A DNA stretch of 64,000 nt from Hasllibacter sp. MH4015 (GCF_020177575.1 NZ_JAHTBK010000001.1:3054001-3118000), one strand, 5' to 3'. Shown: positions 31,582 to 40,466, counted from the stretch's first letter. The notes: generated by a model not told the origin, from the letters alone. Numbers and translations: made by a program.

Positions 31582-33062
31582 AACTTGATCCACGCGGTCT
31601 TGAGGTTGATGTACTTTTCGATGGCGTGCAGGGACTTGTCCGACCCGTTCCCCGATTGACCGACACCGCCAAGGGGAACCGTACCGTCGGCGCCGCCATA
31701 TGTGTTGACGTGCATAACGCCCGTTCGCACCTCCTGCACCATCCGGTGGGCGCGGGAGAGGCTCCCGGTCCAGACGGCCCCGGCAAGGCCATAGACCGTA
31801 CCGTTTGCGAGCCTTGTGGCCTCTGCCTCATCGGTGAACGGCGTCACCCCCAGGATCGGCCCAAACACTTCCTTTTGGGACAGGGTCGCGTCCGCGGTGA
31901 CGCCGGTGATGACCGTCGGGGCCATATACGTGCCGCCCGTCTCAGCCAGTACCCTGTTGCCGCCGGTCACGATTTCGCCGCCTTCCGCCTTCGCGGTCTT
32001 CACGAATTGCAGGTTCTGCGAGAGCTGCGCTTCGGAATTGACGGCACCGATATGGGTGTCAGTCAAGAGTGGGTCGCCCACACGCATCGCCTGTGCCGCG
32101 CGTACGATGGCAGCCACGAAATCGTCGTGGATCTCCTCTTCCACGAGCAGCCGCGATCCGGCGACGCAGACTTGCCCGGCATTGCGGAATATCCCCGCCG
32201 CCGCAACTTTTGCAGCCTCATCCAGATCAGGTGCATCGGCGAAAACGACGTTCGGGGATTTGCCCCCAAGCTCCAGATACACACGCTTGAGGTTGGACCG
32301 CGCGGCATATTCGAGCAGCCTTCGCCCCGTCGCCCCCGAACCGGTGAAGACAAGGACATCGACATCCATCGAAAGACCCATCGCTTCGCCCACAACGGCT
32401 CCTTCGCCCGTGACGACGTTCAGCACGCCGGGCGGCAGACCGGCCTCGAAAGCCAGTTCGGCCATGCGAAGCAGCGAAAGGGATGCCGTCTCGGCCGGTT
32501 TCAGAACGACGGAATTGCCCATTGCAAGGGCCGGACCAAGCTTCCAAGCGCCGATCATCATCGGGAAGTTCCAGGGAATGATGGCGCCGACCACCCCCAC
32601 CGGTTCCTTGTGGATCAGGCCCAGGATGTCGCTTTGGGTCGGAGCAATTTCTCCGTACACCTTGTCCAACGCCTCGGCGTAATAGCGGATCGTGGCGGCG
32701 GCGGAGCCGGGCTCTGCCTTGAAGGCCATGCCGATCTCCGTCCCGTTGTCCCGCACGCCCTGCACGGCCAGATCGAGCGCGTTTGCCTCGATCAGGTCAG
32801 CCCATTTGTGCAGGATCTTCTTGCGCGCAGAAGGCGCTTGGCCGGACCAACGCCGATCCTCGAACGCCGTGCGCGCCGTTGAAATCGCGGCATCCATATC
32901 CGCAGCGGTGCCGCGGGCCATCGTAGTGAGAACCCGCCCGTCGATGGGTGAAGTGATATCCATCGTGGCGCCGTCGCTGGCGTCCACCCAGTCGCCCCCG
33001 ATCAGGTGCTTTTGTGGCGCGATGGGACGGGCGCGCAGGGCGTCGATCTGTGCTTGATCCAT
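31578..33062 (-). CDS. NAD-dependent aldehyde dehydrogenase (PuuC/BetB-like)
   Basis: The protein has 494 residues with a full ALDH core: the cofactor site PVGVVGAIIPWNFPMMIGAW, general base Glu in LELGGKSPNVVFADA near 260, and nucleophile Cys in NAGQVCVAGSRLLV near 294. The closest families by pattern are gamma-glutamyl-aminobutyraldehyde and related aminoaldehyde dehydrogenases. It lies 6 nt after tctA and overlaps the Tm-1-like gene by 4 nt. With the aminotransferase of the divergent operon it could convert an amine through its aldehyde to an acid. Confidence 0.85.
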   Translation of the reverse strand: MDQAQIDALRARPIAPQKHLIGGDWVDASDGATMDITSPIDGRVLTTMARGTAADMDAAISTARTAFEDRRWSGQAPSARKKILHKWADLIEANALDLAVQGVRDNGTEIGMAFKAEPGSAAATIRYYAEALDKVYGEIAPTQSDILGLIHKEPVGVVGAIIPWNFPMMIGAWKLGPALAMGNSVVLKPAETASLSLLRMAELAFEAGLPPGVLNVVTGEGAVVGEAMGLSMDVDVLVFTGSGATGRRLLEYAARSNLKRVYLELGGKSPNVVFADAPDLDEAAKVAAAGIFRNAGQVCVAGSRLLVEEEIHDDFVAAIVRAAQAMRVGDPLLTDTHIGAVNSEAQLSQNLQFVKTAKAEGGEIVTGGNRVLAETGGTYMAPTVITGVTADATLSQKEVFGPILGVTPFTDEAEATRLANGTVYGLAGAVWTGSLSRAHRMVQEVRTGVMHVNTYGGADGTVPLGGVGQSGNGSDKSLHAIEKYINLKTAWIKL

Positions 33063-33068
33063 CCGGTT

Positions 33069-34586
33069 CTACCTTTGCTGACTGTCGTGGAGGTTGTGGT
33101 CTTCCTCTGGTTGCCGGGCGCGGAATTCCTTGACCAGGGTGCGCACATGAAGAGAGAGGACGATCACGATCATCGCGAAGATGACCATGGCGACCGGACG
33201 GTCGATCATGTCGAGCGGTGTATTCAGCCGCGGCAGAGCGGAGCGGAGCTTCACCTCCATGATCCCACCCAGAACCATGCCCAGGATGATCGGGACAATC
33301 GGCAAGTTGAGCCGTTTTAGGATCAGTCCAAGCACTCCGAAACCTGCGGCGATCATGCAATCGGTCAGCGAATTGCGCAGGGAATAAACGCCGACAAAGG
33401 ATAATAGCAGGATCATCACGCCCAAAAACCGGGTCGGCACGCGGATGATCTTCGTCATCAGGTTGGTCGACAGAAGCAGGAAGATCAGCACCAGCACGTT
33501 CAGAATAATGAGCGCGAAGTAGAGTGCGTAGACCAGGTCGATCTGGTTCTGGAAAAGGGCGGGGCCGGGGATCACGTTATGCACGTAGAAGACCGACAGC
33601 ATCATCGCGGTAAGTGCCTCACCGGGTATGCCGAGGGCCAGAAGTGGGATCATCGCAGCGGCGGGCACGGCGTTGTTTGCCGCCTCCGACGCGATCAACC
33701 CTTCGGGGGAACCCTTGCCGAATGCCTCCGGCGTCTTCGATGTTTTCTGCGCATAGGTGTAGGACATGAACTGGGCCGTGAATTCGCCGGTGCCGGGGAT
33801 CATCCCGAGTATGACGCCGAAGCCCGACGCGACCGTGGCAATCCGCTTGTGGCCCAGAAGCTCCCGAAAGCCGGCGGTAAGGCGGCCGGTGACGGGTTTT
33901 GCATCGGGGCTCTCGTCCGGCGCGGTCAAAAGGAAGAACGCCTGGCTCAGCGCGAAGAGCCCTAGCACCGCCACGATCAGGTTCACGCCGGAGCTGAGGA
34001 AACTGAGATCGAACGTGTAGCGCGACGTGTAGGTGACGGCGTCCAGACCCACGGTCTGAAGGAAAATGCCGAACATGGCCAAAAACCCCGCGGCAAAGAT
34101 CTGGCCGCGATGGGCAAGGATCACGAGGATGATGCCCAGAAGCGCCGCAAGGAAGATCTCCCGACTGCCGAACATTGGCGCTATCCACGCAAGGACCGGC
34201 GACAGCAGGATCAAGCACAGGATGCCGAATATCCCACCCCAGAACGATGCGCTGTAGGCGAGAGAGACGGCGCGGTGCGCCTCACCATTTTGGGTCATCG
34301 GGTAGCCGTCGTAGGAGGTCAGCGCATTGACCGCCGTGCCGGGCGTGTTGATCAGAACCGCCGGAATTGCACCGCCATACATCGAAGAGCCATAGATCCC
34401 CAGCAGCACGGTCAAACCGACAATCGGGTCGAATGCGAATGTCGCGGGCAGCAAAATCGCGATGGCGACCGCAGGGCCAACACCCGGAATCGCACCGATG
34501 ATGACGCCGCCGACCGATCCCACTAACAGCGCCAGCAGCACGTCCCATCGGGCCAGCATGGCGGCCCCGGCCAGCAGGTTTTCCAT
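33069..34586 (-). CDS. tctA: Tripartite tricarboxylate transporter permease, large subunit
   Basis: The 505-residue polytopic protein has the TctA duplicated motif: GGVIIGAIPGVGPAVAIAILLP near residue 25 and GVILGMIPGTGEFTAQFMSYTYAQK near 260, together with YGSSMYGGAIPAVLINTPG. About eleven hydrophobic segments are present. It forms the cation-coupled channel for a carboxylate delivered by TctC. It starts 12 nt after the stop of tctB. Confidence 0.9.
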   Translation of the reverse strand: MENLLAGAAMLARWDVLLALLVGSVGGVIIGAIPGVGPAVAIAILLPATFAFDPIVGLTVLLGIYGSSMYGGAIPAVLINTPGTAVNALTSYDGYPMTQNGEAHRAVSLAYSASFWGGIFGILCLILLSPVLAWIAPMFGSREIFLAALLGIILVILAHRGQIFAAGFLAMFGIFLQTVGLDAVTYTSRYTFDLSFLSSGVNLIVAVLGLFALSQAFFLLTAPDESPDAKPVTGRLTAGFRELLGHKRIATVASGFGVILGMIPGTGEFTAQFMSYTYAQKTSKTPEAFGKGSPEGLIASEAANNAVPAAAMIPLLALGIPGEALTAMMLSVFYVHNVIPGPALFQNQIDLVYALYFALIILNVLVLIFLLLSTNLMTKIIRVPTRFLGVMILLLSFVGVYSLRNSLTDCMIAAGFGVLGLILKRLNLPIVPIILGMVLGGIMEVKLRSALPRLNTPLDMIDRPVAMVIFAMIVIVLSLHVRTLVKEFRARQPEEDHNLHDSQQR

Positions 34587-34598
34587 TGCAGCTCCGAT

Positions 34599-35138
34599 TC
34601 AGAAATAGGTCAGCATGATCTGCCGTATGCCGTCCGGCAGCGATTGGTACCATTGGCCCGCGGGCAGGCGTACCTGAAGGAACGTCCGAAAGAGAAGTAC
34701 GATGACCAAGGCCGCTGCGACCGCCGCGAGAAGGATGCGGCCGCTGCGGTACCCCACGCGCACCGTCAGCGCGATGGCGAACAGGATCGTCGAAGGCAGG
34801 TATCCCGCGATCGGCACGACAAGCGCGTAGACGACAAACCACCCCGCATATTCCAACGATGCAATCCACAGAAGAACCTCGCGCCAGCGGCCCTCCAACC
34901 GCTCCGAAAGGGCAGAGCCGAGCAGGTGGAACAATGCGAAGCCGACCATTCCGATCAAGGACACGGCGGGCCAGAATCTCGGCTGCGCGAACAGCGGTGT
35001 GCCGCTGCGATAAGTCGTCTGGGACCAGATCTGAGACAGCAGGAAAATCGCGAAGATCAGGACGATCCACGCGAAGACGATGTCACCGGGGCGTCGATAA
35101 CGCTTGAACAGCGCCTGCAGGGTCTTGACGCGTGACAT
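34599..35138 (-). CDS. tctB: Tripartite tricarboxylate transporter, small subunit
   Basis: The protein has 179 residues from the ATG at 35138 with four hydrophobic helices (residues about 22-42, 55-80, 95-115, 125-150), the TctB layout. The upstream extension of the frame to 35198 runs through a hairpin and is not coding. It follows tctC across a strong stem-loop and precedes tctA directly. Confidence 0.85.
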   Translation of the reverse strand: MSRVKTLQALFKRYRRPGDIVFAWIVLIFAIFLLSQIWSQTTYRSGTPLFAQPRFWPAVSLIGMVGFALFHLLGSALSERLEGRWREVLLWIASLEYAGWFVVYALVVPIAGYLPSTILFAIALTVRVGYRSGRILLAAVAAALVIVLLFRTFLQVRLPAGQWYQSLPDGIRQIMLTYF

Positions 35139-35165
35139 CGAAAAGCTCCGGTCAAGGGAAGAGGG

Positions 35166-35190
35166 GCCGGGCGGCGTCTGGCCGCCCGGC
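35166..35190 (-). promoter_or_regulatory. Perfect stem-loop between tctC and tctB
   Basis: A 10-bp perfect GC stem (35166-35175 with 35181-35190) and a 5-nt loop lie between the genes without a T run. Such hairpins after the binding-protein gene commonly stabilise the upstream mRNA and lower expression of the permease genes. That role here is inferred. Confidence 0.6.
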
Positions 35191-35198
35191 ACAAACAC

Positions 35199-36143
35199 TT
35201 ATTCGGCAAGCATCTCTTCGATCCGGCCCATCGTCTCGATGTCGGACTGGATTTGCTCCATCACCTCGGCAGCGGGTTGCCAATAGACAAGGGCACCGGT
35301 TTCAGCCGCCAGCGCCTGCGCACGGTCAGACATCACGGTTTCCTGTGCCACGGCAATGATCGCGTCCTGGATGTCCTGCGGCGTATCGCGGTGGACAAAC
35401 AGCCCGTTCCACAGCGCGACATCAAGATCCGGCGCAAGTTCGGCAACCGTGGGGGCGTCCGGGGTCAGACCGATCCGCTCGGACCCGATGGACGCGAGGA
35501 CCGTCACGTCGTCGAGGCAGGGAAGGATAAGTTGCAGCGTCGTGTTGATCACGTCCACATCGCCCGAGGCCAGCGTGTTGCAATCCAGCGCATCGAAGGC
35601 GGCGTCCGCGGCATAGGAAAAGCCCATTTGGTTTGCGAGGCCCAGGGTCACCTGCGTCGGCACCAGTGGCGCACCGAAATGGCCAAGGACAACGTCATTG
35701 TCAGCCGCATGGGCCGCAAGCTCTTCCATGGTCTGGTAGGGAGCGTCACCCGACGTGGCGATCACGAAAGGGTAGGTCAGGAAGTTTCCAAGCGGGACGA
35801 ACGGGTCCGGGTTCAATTCCGGTATTCCGATCTGCGGCCCGACCACGGGGATCGCGATGATGAACGAGCCGATCACGGACCCGTCGGGCGGCGCATTGGC
35901 CACTTCGATCGCGCCGGGAAACGGGCCACCGCCGCCGCCGGGGCGGTTCACAACCGCTGCCGGAACGCCGTAAGCCTCCTGAAAGTCTTCCGCGATCATG
36001 CGCGTCAGGATGTCCTCCAGATCACCCGGCGGCCAAGGCACGACGAACTCCACCGGGCCTTCGGGATATTCCGCCAGCGCCGCGCCCGCCATCGCCGAAA
36101 GCGCGACGGCACTGGCCGCAAGCGTCCTCATTACCGTTATCAT
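35199..36143 (-). CDS. tctC: Tripartite tricarboxylate transporter substrate-binding protein
   Basis: The protein has 314 residues from the ATG at 36143, preceded by AGGGAGA. A signal peptide ends near AGAALAEYP. The mature protein shows the Bug/TctC fold: VEFVVPWPPGDLEDILTRMIAEDF, VVNRPGGGGGPFPGAIEVANAPPDG, and a C-terminal helix. The usual PxGGxxD carboxylate-binding motif is PPGDLED, so the ligand may differ from simple tricarboxylates. It heads the operon and faces iclR across a palindrome. Confidence 0.88.
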   Translation of the reverse strand: MITVMRTLAASAVALSAMAGAALAEYPEGPVEFVVPWPPGDLEDILTRMIAEDFQEAYGVPAAVVNRPGGGGGPFPGAIEVANAPPDGSVIGSFIIAIPVVGPQIGIPELNPDPFVPLGNFLTYPFVIATSGDAPYQTMEELAAHAADNDVVLGHFGAPLVPTQVTLGLANQMGFSYAADAAFDALDCNTLASGDVDVINTTLQLILPCLDDVTVLASIGSERIGLTPDAPTVAELAPDLDVALWNGLFVHRDTPQDIQDAIIAVAQETVMSDRAQALAAETGALVYWQPAAEVMEQIQSDIETMGRIEEMLAE

Positions 36144-36171
36144 AATCTTCTCCCTATGTCGGTTCATATAT

Positions 36172-36186
36172 TGAACCATTGGTTCA
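36172..36186. promoter_or_regulatory. Palindrome between tctC and iclR (putative IclR operator)
   Basis: TGAACCA-T-TGGTTCA is a perfect 7-1-7 inverted repeat in the divergent promoter region, 28 nt before the tctC start. IclR regulators bind palindromes of this size; it is the best candidate for joint control of both operons. Confidence 0.65.
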
Positions 36187-36253
36187 TAAAAAGGTTGTCT
36201 TGTTAATCAAGACCTGTCAAACCTTTTTTGAATTTCTGCAATCCGAGGGCGCG

Positions 36254-37063
36254 ATGTCATCCGCTGCAAAAACGCTCGACCTGCTGTCCCATTTTTCGGA
36301 AACACGTCCGGAGATCGGCTTGTCGCAGCTTTGCCGACTGGCGGGGCGTGACAAGGCCACGACCTATCGCCACGTCCAAGCCCTTGAAGCCGCTGGATTT
36401 GTCGAGCAGAACCCGGCAAGTCGCGCCTATCGCTTGGGGCCCGCGCTTTTGCAATTGGCCCAGCTGCGTGAACGCACGGTTCCCCGCAAGGCGGGTGTGG
36501 AACAGCCCCTGAAAGATCTGGCCGCCGTCAGCGGTGAGACGGTGCATGCGACGATCCTGTCGGGCACGGTCCTCTACGCATTGGCGCAGGTCGAATCGGT
36601 TCGCCACAGCGCCCGTGTACTGATCGACGTGCAGACCTTCCCGTTCCACGCGACCGCATCGGGGATCTGTGCGCTTGCTTTCGGGCCGCCCGATCTGATG
36701 GATCACGCCGTGCGCAACCTGACACGCTTCACGTCCGAGACAGTGATCGACGCCGATGCCTTGGCGCTTGAGGCCGCTGCGGCGCAAAAGCTCGGATTTG
36801 CTCATTCATCCGGCGGGTATGAGCGCGACGTCCATTCCGTCGCCGCGCCGGTGTTCGATCAGACCGCGCAATTCGCCGGAACCGTCACGGTCGCAGGCGT
36901 TGCGGCCCGCATGACCGAGCCGTTGATCGACGCGATACACGCGCAATTGGCAGAGGCCAGCCGCGAGATTTCCCGCAATTGGGGCGGCCGCGTACCGCCC
37001 GAGATCGAAGCCGCCTGGACCGACACGTTGGCCGGAACACAGGCATTGGAGCCCGCACAATGA
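36254..37063 (+). CDS. IclR-family transcriptional regulator
   Basis: The protein has 269 residues from ATG 36254; the frame extends to a TTG at 36179, but that part overlaps the putative operator. The winged helix (KTLDLLSHFSETRPEIGLSQLCRLAGRDKATTYRHVQALEAAGFVEQ) is followed by the IclR effector domain with FHATASGICALAF. It probably controls the divergent tctCBA operon and its own operon with the aminotransferase, whose ATG overlaps its stop. Confidence 0.87.
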   Translation: MSSAAKTLDLLSHFSETRPEIGLSQLCRLAGRDKATTYRHVQALEAAGFVEQNPASRAYRLGPALLQLAQLRERTVPRKAGVEQPLKDLAAVSGETVHATILSGTVLYALAQVESVRHSARVLIDVQTFPFHATASGICALAFGPPDLMDHAVRNLTRFTSETVIDADALALEAAAAQKLGFAHSSGGYERDVHSVAAPVFDQTAQFAGTVTVAGVAARMTEPLIDAIHAQLAEASREISRNWGGRVPPEIEAAWTDTLAGTQALEPAQ

Positions 37064-38406
37064 AAGATTCGAATTTCCTGAAGGAAAACAACGCCCGCTT
37101 CCTGTGGCATCCCATGACCTCTCCCCAGGACAGTCACGATACGCCGCCCAGGATCATAACCGGATCCGAAGGCGTGCGGATCACGGATATCGACGGACAC
37201 AGCGTCGTGGATGCGGTGGGCGGGCTGTGGAACGTGAACCTGGGTTATTCGTGCCAACCGGTGAAGGACGCCATCGCGCGGCAATTGGATACCCTTCCCT
37301 ATTATTCGACCTTCCGTGGCTCCAGCAACGATGCCGCGATCGAGTTGTCCTACGAGCTTGGCGAATTTTTCGCGCCCGATGGGATGAGCCGTGCATTCTT
37401 CACGTCTGGCGGGTCCGACTCGGTGGAAACCGCGCTGCGCCTCGCACGGCAGTACCACAAACTGAGGGGGGAGCCGGGTCGCGTGAAGTTCCTGAGTCTC
37501 AAGAAGGGATATCACGGCACCCATATGGGCGGCGCGTCGGTCAACGGGAACGCGAATTTCCGAACCGCCTATGAACCGCTCTTGCCCGGATGCCATCACA
37601 TCCCTGCGCCCTATCCCTATCGCAACCCTTTCGATGAAACCGACCCGGCAAAGCTCGCGCCACTATGTGCCGCCGCACTTGAGGACGAGATCGGGTTTCA
37701 GGGCGCCGGCACCATCGCTGCATTCATCATGGAACCAATCCTGGGCGCGGGTGGCGTGATCGTTCCCCACGGGAGCTTCATGCCGATGGTGCGCGACATC
37801 TGCGATCGCCATGGCATCTTATTGATAAATGACGAGGTGATTACCGCTTACGGTCGAACCGGTGCATGGTCGGGCGCACGGCTTTGGGGCATCCAGCCCG
37901 ACATGATGTGCACGGCGAAGGCCATCACAAACGGATATTTCCCGTTCGGCGCGGTCATGCTCGGCGCGAAGATGGTGGAGGCATTCGAGAACAACGCCAG
38001 TGCCAAGATCGGACACGGCTATACCTATTCGGGCCACCCGGTCGGCGCGGCGGCGGCGCTCGCCTGCCTGGAAGAAACCAAGCGCTTGAACGTGATCGAG
38101 AATGCCGCGGCGCGCGGGACACAGATGTACGAGGGGTGCCTTGCCCTGAAGGAAAAGTACGACGTGATCGGCGATGTGCGCGGCGGTCGTGGCCTGATGA
38201 CCGGGATCGAAATGGTCAGCGACCGCACCACCAAGGCCCCGACAGGGCCGGAGATCGGGACGGTCGTACAGGACAAGGCCTATGAAGCGGGCGCGATGAT
38301 CCGCGTCTCTGGACCGAACATCTTGATGTCGCCGCCGCTGATCCTGACCGATGCGGATGTCGATACGATCCTGTCCGCGCTCGACGCCGGTTTCGCAGCG
38401 TTATGA
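37060..38406 (+). CDS. Class III (omega) aminotransferase
   Basis: The protein has 448 residues from ATG 37060. Family features are GGLWNVNLGYSCQPV, FFTSGGSDSVETALRLARQY, the PLP-binding YHGTHMGG, the Asp in LLINDEVITAYGRTG, and the Schiff-base Lys in TAKAITNGYFPFGAV near 287. These enzymes move amino groups from beta-alanine, polyamines or aromatic amines such as phenethylamine to pyruvate or oxoglutarate. Coupling to iclR and the metallo-beta-lactamase-fold gene marks a catabolic operon. Confidence 0.88.
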   Translation: MKDSNFLKENNARFLWHPMTSPQDSHDTPPRIITGSEGVRITDIDGHSVVDAVGGLWNVNLGYSCQPVKDAIARQLDTLPYYSTFRGSSNDAAIELSYELGEFFAPDGMSRAFFTSGGSDSVETALRLARQYHKLRGEPGRVKFLSLKKGYHGTHMGGASVNGNANFRTAYEPLLPGCHHIPAPYPYRNPFDETDPAKLAPLCAAALEDEIGFQGAGTIAAFIMEPILGAGGVIVPHGSFMPMVRDICDRHGILLINDEVITAYGRTGAWSGARLWGIQPDMMCTAKAITNGYFPFGAVMLGAKMVEAFENNASAKIGHGYTYSGHPVGAAAALACLEETKRLNVIENAAARGTQMYEGCLALKEKYDVIGDVRGGRGLMTGIEMVSDRTTKAPTGPEIGTVVQDKAYEAGAMIRVSGPNILMSPPLILTDADVDTILSALDAGFAAL

Positions 38407-39260
38407 GTGGAGATTTCGTGGCCCTTCTGGGCACCAAGGGCGGTCCTGCGATCCGGCCCGGATCGTCCATGCCCACCTCTGCGCTCTATTGCCTGAACGG
38501 GGTGCGTTTCGTGGTGGATTGCGGGCTGGGTGTCACGCGCGGCCTGGTCGATCGGGGCATGGAATTGAAGGATCTCTCGCTGATCTTCATCAGCCACCTC
38601 CACTCCGATCATTATCTAGAGTTGGGGCCGCTTCTGCACACCGCGTGGACCGCAGGTTTGAAAACGAAGGTGGAGATATTCGGCCCGGACGGGCTGGACA
38701 GCTACTGGGACGGATTTCTTGCTTCCATGAAGGCGGATATCGACCTGCGGATCGAGGATGAGGGGCGACCGGACCTCCGCGATCTGGTTGCCATTCGCGT
38801 GATTGATGCGGGCCCCGTGATGGCGCGTGACGGGATCGAGGTCACGGCGTTGCGGACGCAGCATCCGCCCCTGGTCGACACCTTTGCGTTTTCGTTCAAG
38901 ACGGCGCGAACCCATGTCGTTTTTTCCGGTGATACTGCCCCGCTTTTGGCGCTTGAGGAATTCGCGCGCGGCGCCGACCTGTTGATCCACGAGGCAATGC
39001 TCGAAGCCGCACTCCCGGCCCTGATGGCGCGCATCGGGAATGGATCGGACAAGCTTATGGCCCATTGGCTGCGCTCACACACATTCGCCCATGACGCCGC
39101 CGCGACCGCGACGCGCGCGGGCGTCAAGCGGTTGGCACTGTCTCACCTGATACCGTCCGACGATCCGACCTTCGGCGAACGGGACTGGAAGGTCGCGGTG
39201 GCCCAACACTGGGACGGCGACCTAATCGTCGGGACAGATGGGATCAGGATTGAGTTGTGA
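38403..39260 (+). CDS. Metallo-beta-lactamase-fold hydrolase (RNase Z-like group)
   Basis: The protein has 285 residues starting inside the aminotransferase stop (ATGA). The metal site is SHLHSDHYLE (HxHxDH), with further ligands in FSGDTAP and the C-terminal SHL region. The layout is that of RNase Z/arylsulfatase-like MBL hydrolases rather than beta-lactamases. In this operon it is more likely a cyclic amide or ester hydrolase of a catabolic intermediate than an RNA enzyme. Confidence 0.8.
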   Translation: MSGDFVALLGTKGGPAIRPGSSMPTSALYCLNGVRFVVDCGLGVTRGLVDRGMELKDLSLIFISHLHSDHYLELGPLLHTAWTAGLKTKVEIFGPDGLDSYWDGFLASMKADIDLRIEDEGRPDLRDLVAIRVIDAGPVMARDGIEVTALRTQHPPLVDTFAFSFKTARTHVVFSGDTAPLLALEEFARGADLLIHEAMLEAALPALMARIGNGSDKLMAHWLRSHTFAHDAAATATRAGVKRLALSHLIPSDDPTFGERDWKVAVAQHWDGDLIVGTDGIRIEL

Positions 39261-39330
39261 CGGCGCGCGAAAGCGGAATTAGGAGATCCGATATATACCC
39301 CCCGCCATCCTGGCACCGGCAGAATGGCGG

Positions 39331-39423
39331 AGGGGTCGGCGAAAAGGTGCAGGGGTCCGGCCCTTGTGCATGTCCAGGAGGGGTCCGGCCAAGGCACGCG
39401 GCGCGCGGGCACCTTTTCCGCCG
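39331..39423. repeat. Direct and inverted repeats between convergent genes
   Basis: A 12-bp direct repeat AGGGGTCCGGCC occurs at 39351-39362 and 39379-39390 (28-nt period), with a related AGGGGTCGGC at 39331. An outer inverted repeat joins 39337-39350 (CGGCGAAAAGGTGC) to 39409-39423 with a single bulged base. It lies between the ends of two convergent genes and may act as a transcription end structure. No known repeat family is recognised. Confidence 0.45.
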
Positions 39424-39948
39424 CTAGAGGACCCCCAACGGGGACCCCGGTGGATGACGTCGCGATTGCGCGCATTGGCCGTGATGGGTCAGACTATCTT
39501 GCGCGAAAGCCGTCCGGTCATCACCGTACCACCGGCTTTTCAGAATACTGCCAACACCCAGGACGGTCTGGTTGCGAAAACAGATCAGGATGACGGTATC
39601 GAAGGCATCCAGAACCAGGCCGGGCGACAAGAGCGCACTCTGTCGCCCGTTCACCGCGATATTCGGGGGCAGACGCAGGAAATCCGTAGCTTTCGCGGTG
39701 GGCATGACGACGGCCATCGGCCATCCTGTCGGATCGCCGTGGAAGAGCGCGAAGCCCGGCTCCGGCATGCCGCGACCCTCTGCGTCGGAAAAGCTGAAAT
39801 CGTCTCCGGCCACGAATTGAATCTGGCCGTTATGATCCTCGGTCAGGGTGAAGTGGCCTTCCACCACATACGGTCCGCGACCGTCCAGCGACCCTCGTCC
39901 CAAAAGCATGTTGTGTCCTCTGTCCTCTTTAATTGTGGATTTCATCAT
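39424..39948 (-). CDS. DM13-like domain protein
   Basis: The protein has 174 residues from the ATG at 39948, whose ATGA overlaps the upstream membrane gene; ATG 39909 is an alternative. The core (residues 18-135) resembles the DM13 electron-transfer domain: SLDGRGPYVVEGHFTLTEDHNG at the start, GDDFSFSDAEG, and the closing strand FDTVILICFRNQTVLGVGS that aligns with the VxIWC end of DM13, including its Cys. A 35-residue polar tail follows. DM13 proteins are proposed redox or hydroxylation partners. Remote similarity only. Confidence 0.5.
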   Translation of the reverse strand: MMKSTIKEDRGHNMLLGRGSLDGRGPYVVEGHFTLTEDHNGQIQFVAGDDFSFSDAEGRGMPEPGFALFHGDPTGWPMAVVMPTAKATDFLRLPPNIAVNGRQSALLSPGLVLDAFDTVILICFRNQTVLGVGSILKSRWYGDDRTAFAQDSLTHHGQCAQSRRHPPGSPLGVL

Positions 39949-40466
39949 GGCGCCCCCCGCACCGGCACCAGAGACGCGCCGTGCTTGAGCAGCCGGTGAA
40001 TGCCTTGCGCGCCGCCGACGAGAACCAGCGAGGTGAGCGCCGCATCGACGAACCGGAACCACGTTGCCGGTTGCGCACCGCCGATATCGCCCGCAAGTCC
40101 CGTCAGGACCATTTCGCCGAGAAAGATGCCGTTCACGACGATCAGGCTGGCAATGGTCAGGCAGATCAGGAACGAGACGAGGTTCCGCCGGGATTGAGCT
40201 TGGGGGCCTTCCGACTTTGCCGGGATCAACCCGATATCCGTCAACGCGCCCAGCATCCCTTCGCAAGCCCGTTCGATGATGAACGATACGAGAAGGAGGA
40301 GGACGACAATGTTGAACGCGCGCATCAACAGCAATCCATCCTCGCCGACCAACAGCGGCGCGAAACGGGCGCTTGCTGTCACGGCGGCGATGAAGATCAG
40401 TCCCAGCACGGACAATCCGATAAAAGTCAGGAGCGGGCGGTGGATTTGCATGGAACCTCGGGACAT
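39945..40466 (-). CDS. Uncharacterised membrane protein, three to four TM helices
   Basis: The protein has 173 residues from the ATG at 40466 (an ATG at 40451 is possible). Hydrophobic helices lie at about 10-32, 45-63, 93-120 and 135-155, separated by a hydrophilic loop at 70-92. A central IERACEGMLGAL holds a lone Cys. No family is recognised. It is translationally coupled to the DM13-like gene and divergent from the SARP-like regulator operon. Confidence 0.65.
   Translation of the reverse strand: MSRGSMQIHRPLLTFIGLSVLGLIFIAAVTASARFAPLLVGEDGLLLMRAFNIVVLLLLVSFIIERACEGMLGALTDIGLIPAKSEGPQAQSRRNLVSFLICLTIASLIVVNGIFLGEMVLTGLAGDIGGAQPATWFRFVDAALTSLVLVGGAQGIHRLLKHGASLVPVRGAP

Noticed and set aside
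31566-32882. A 438-codon open frame opposite the aldehyde dehydrogenase
   Set aside because: Shadow frame; the minus strand carries the catalytic Cys and Glu motifs of the dehydrogenase.
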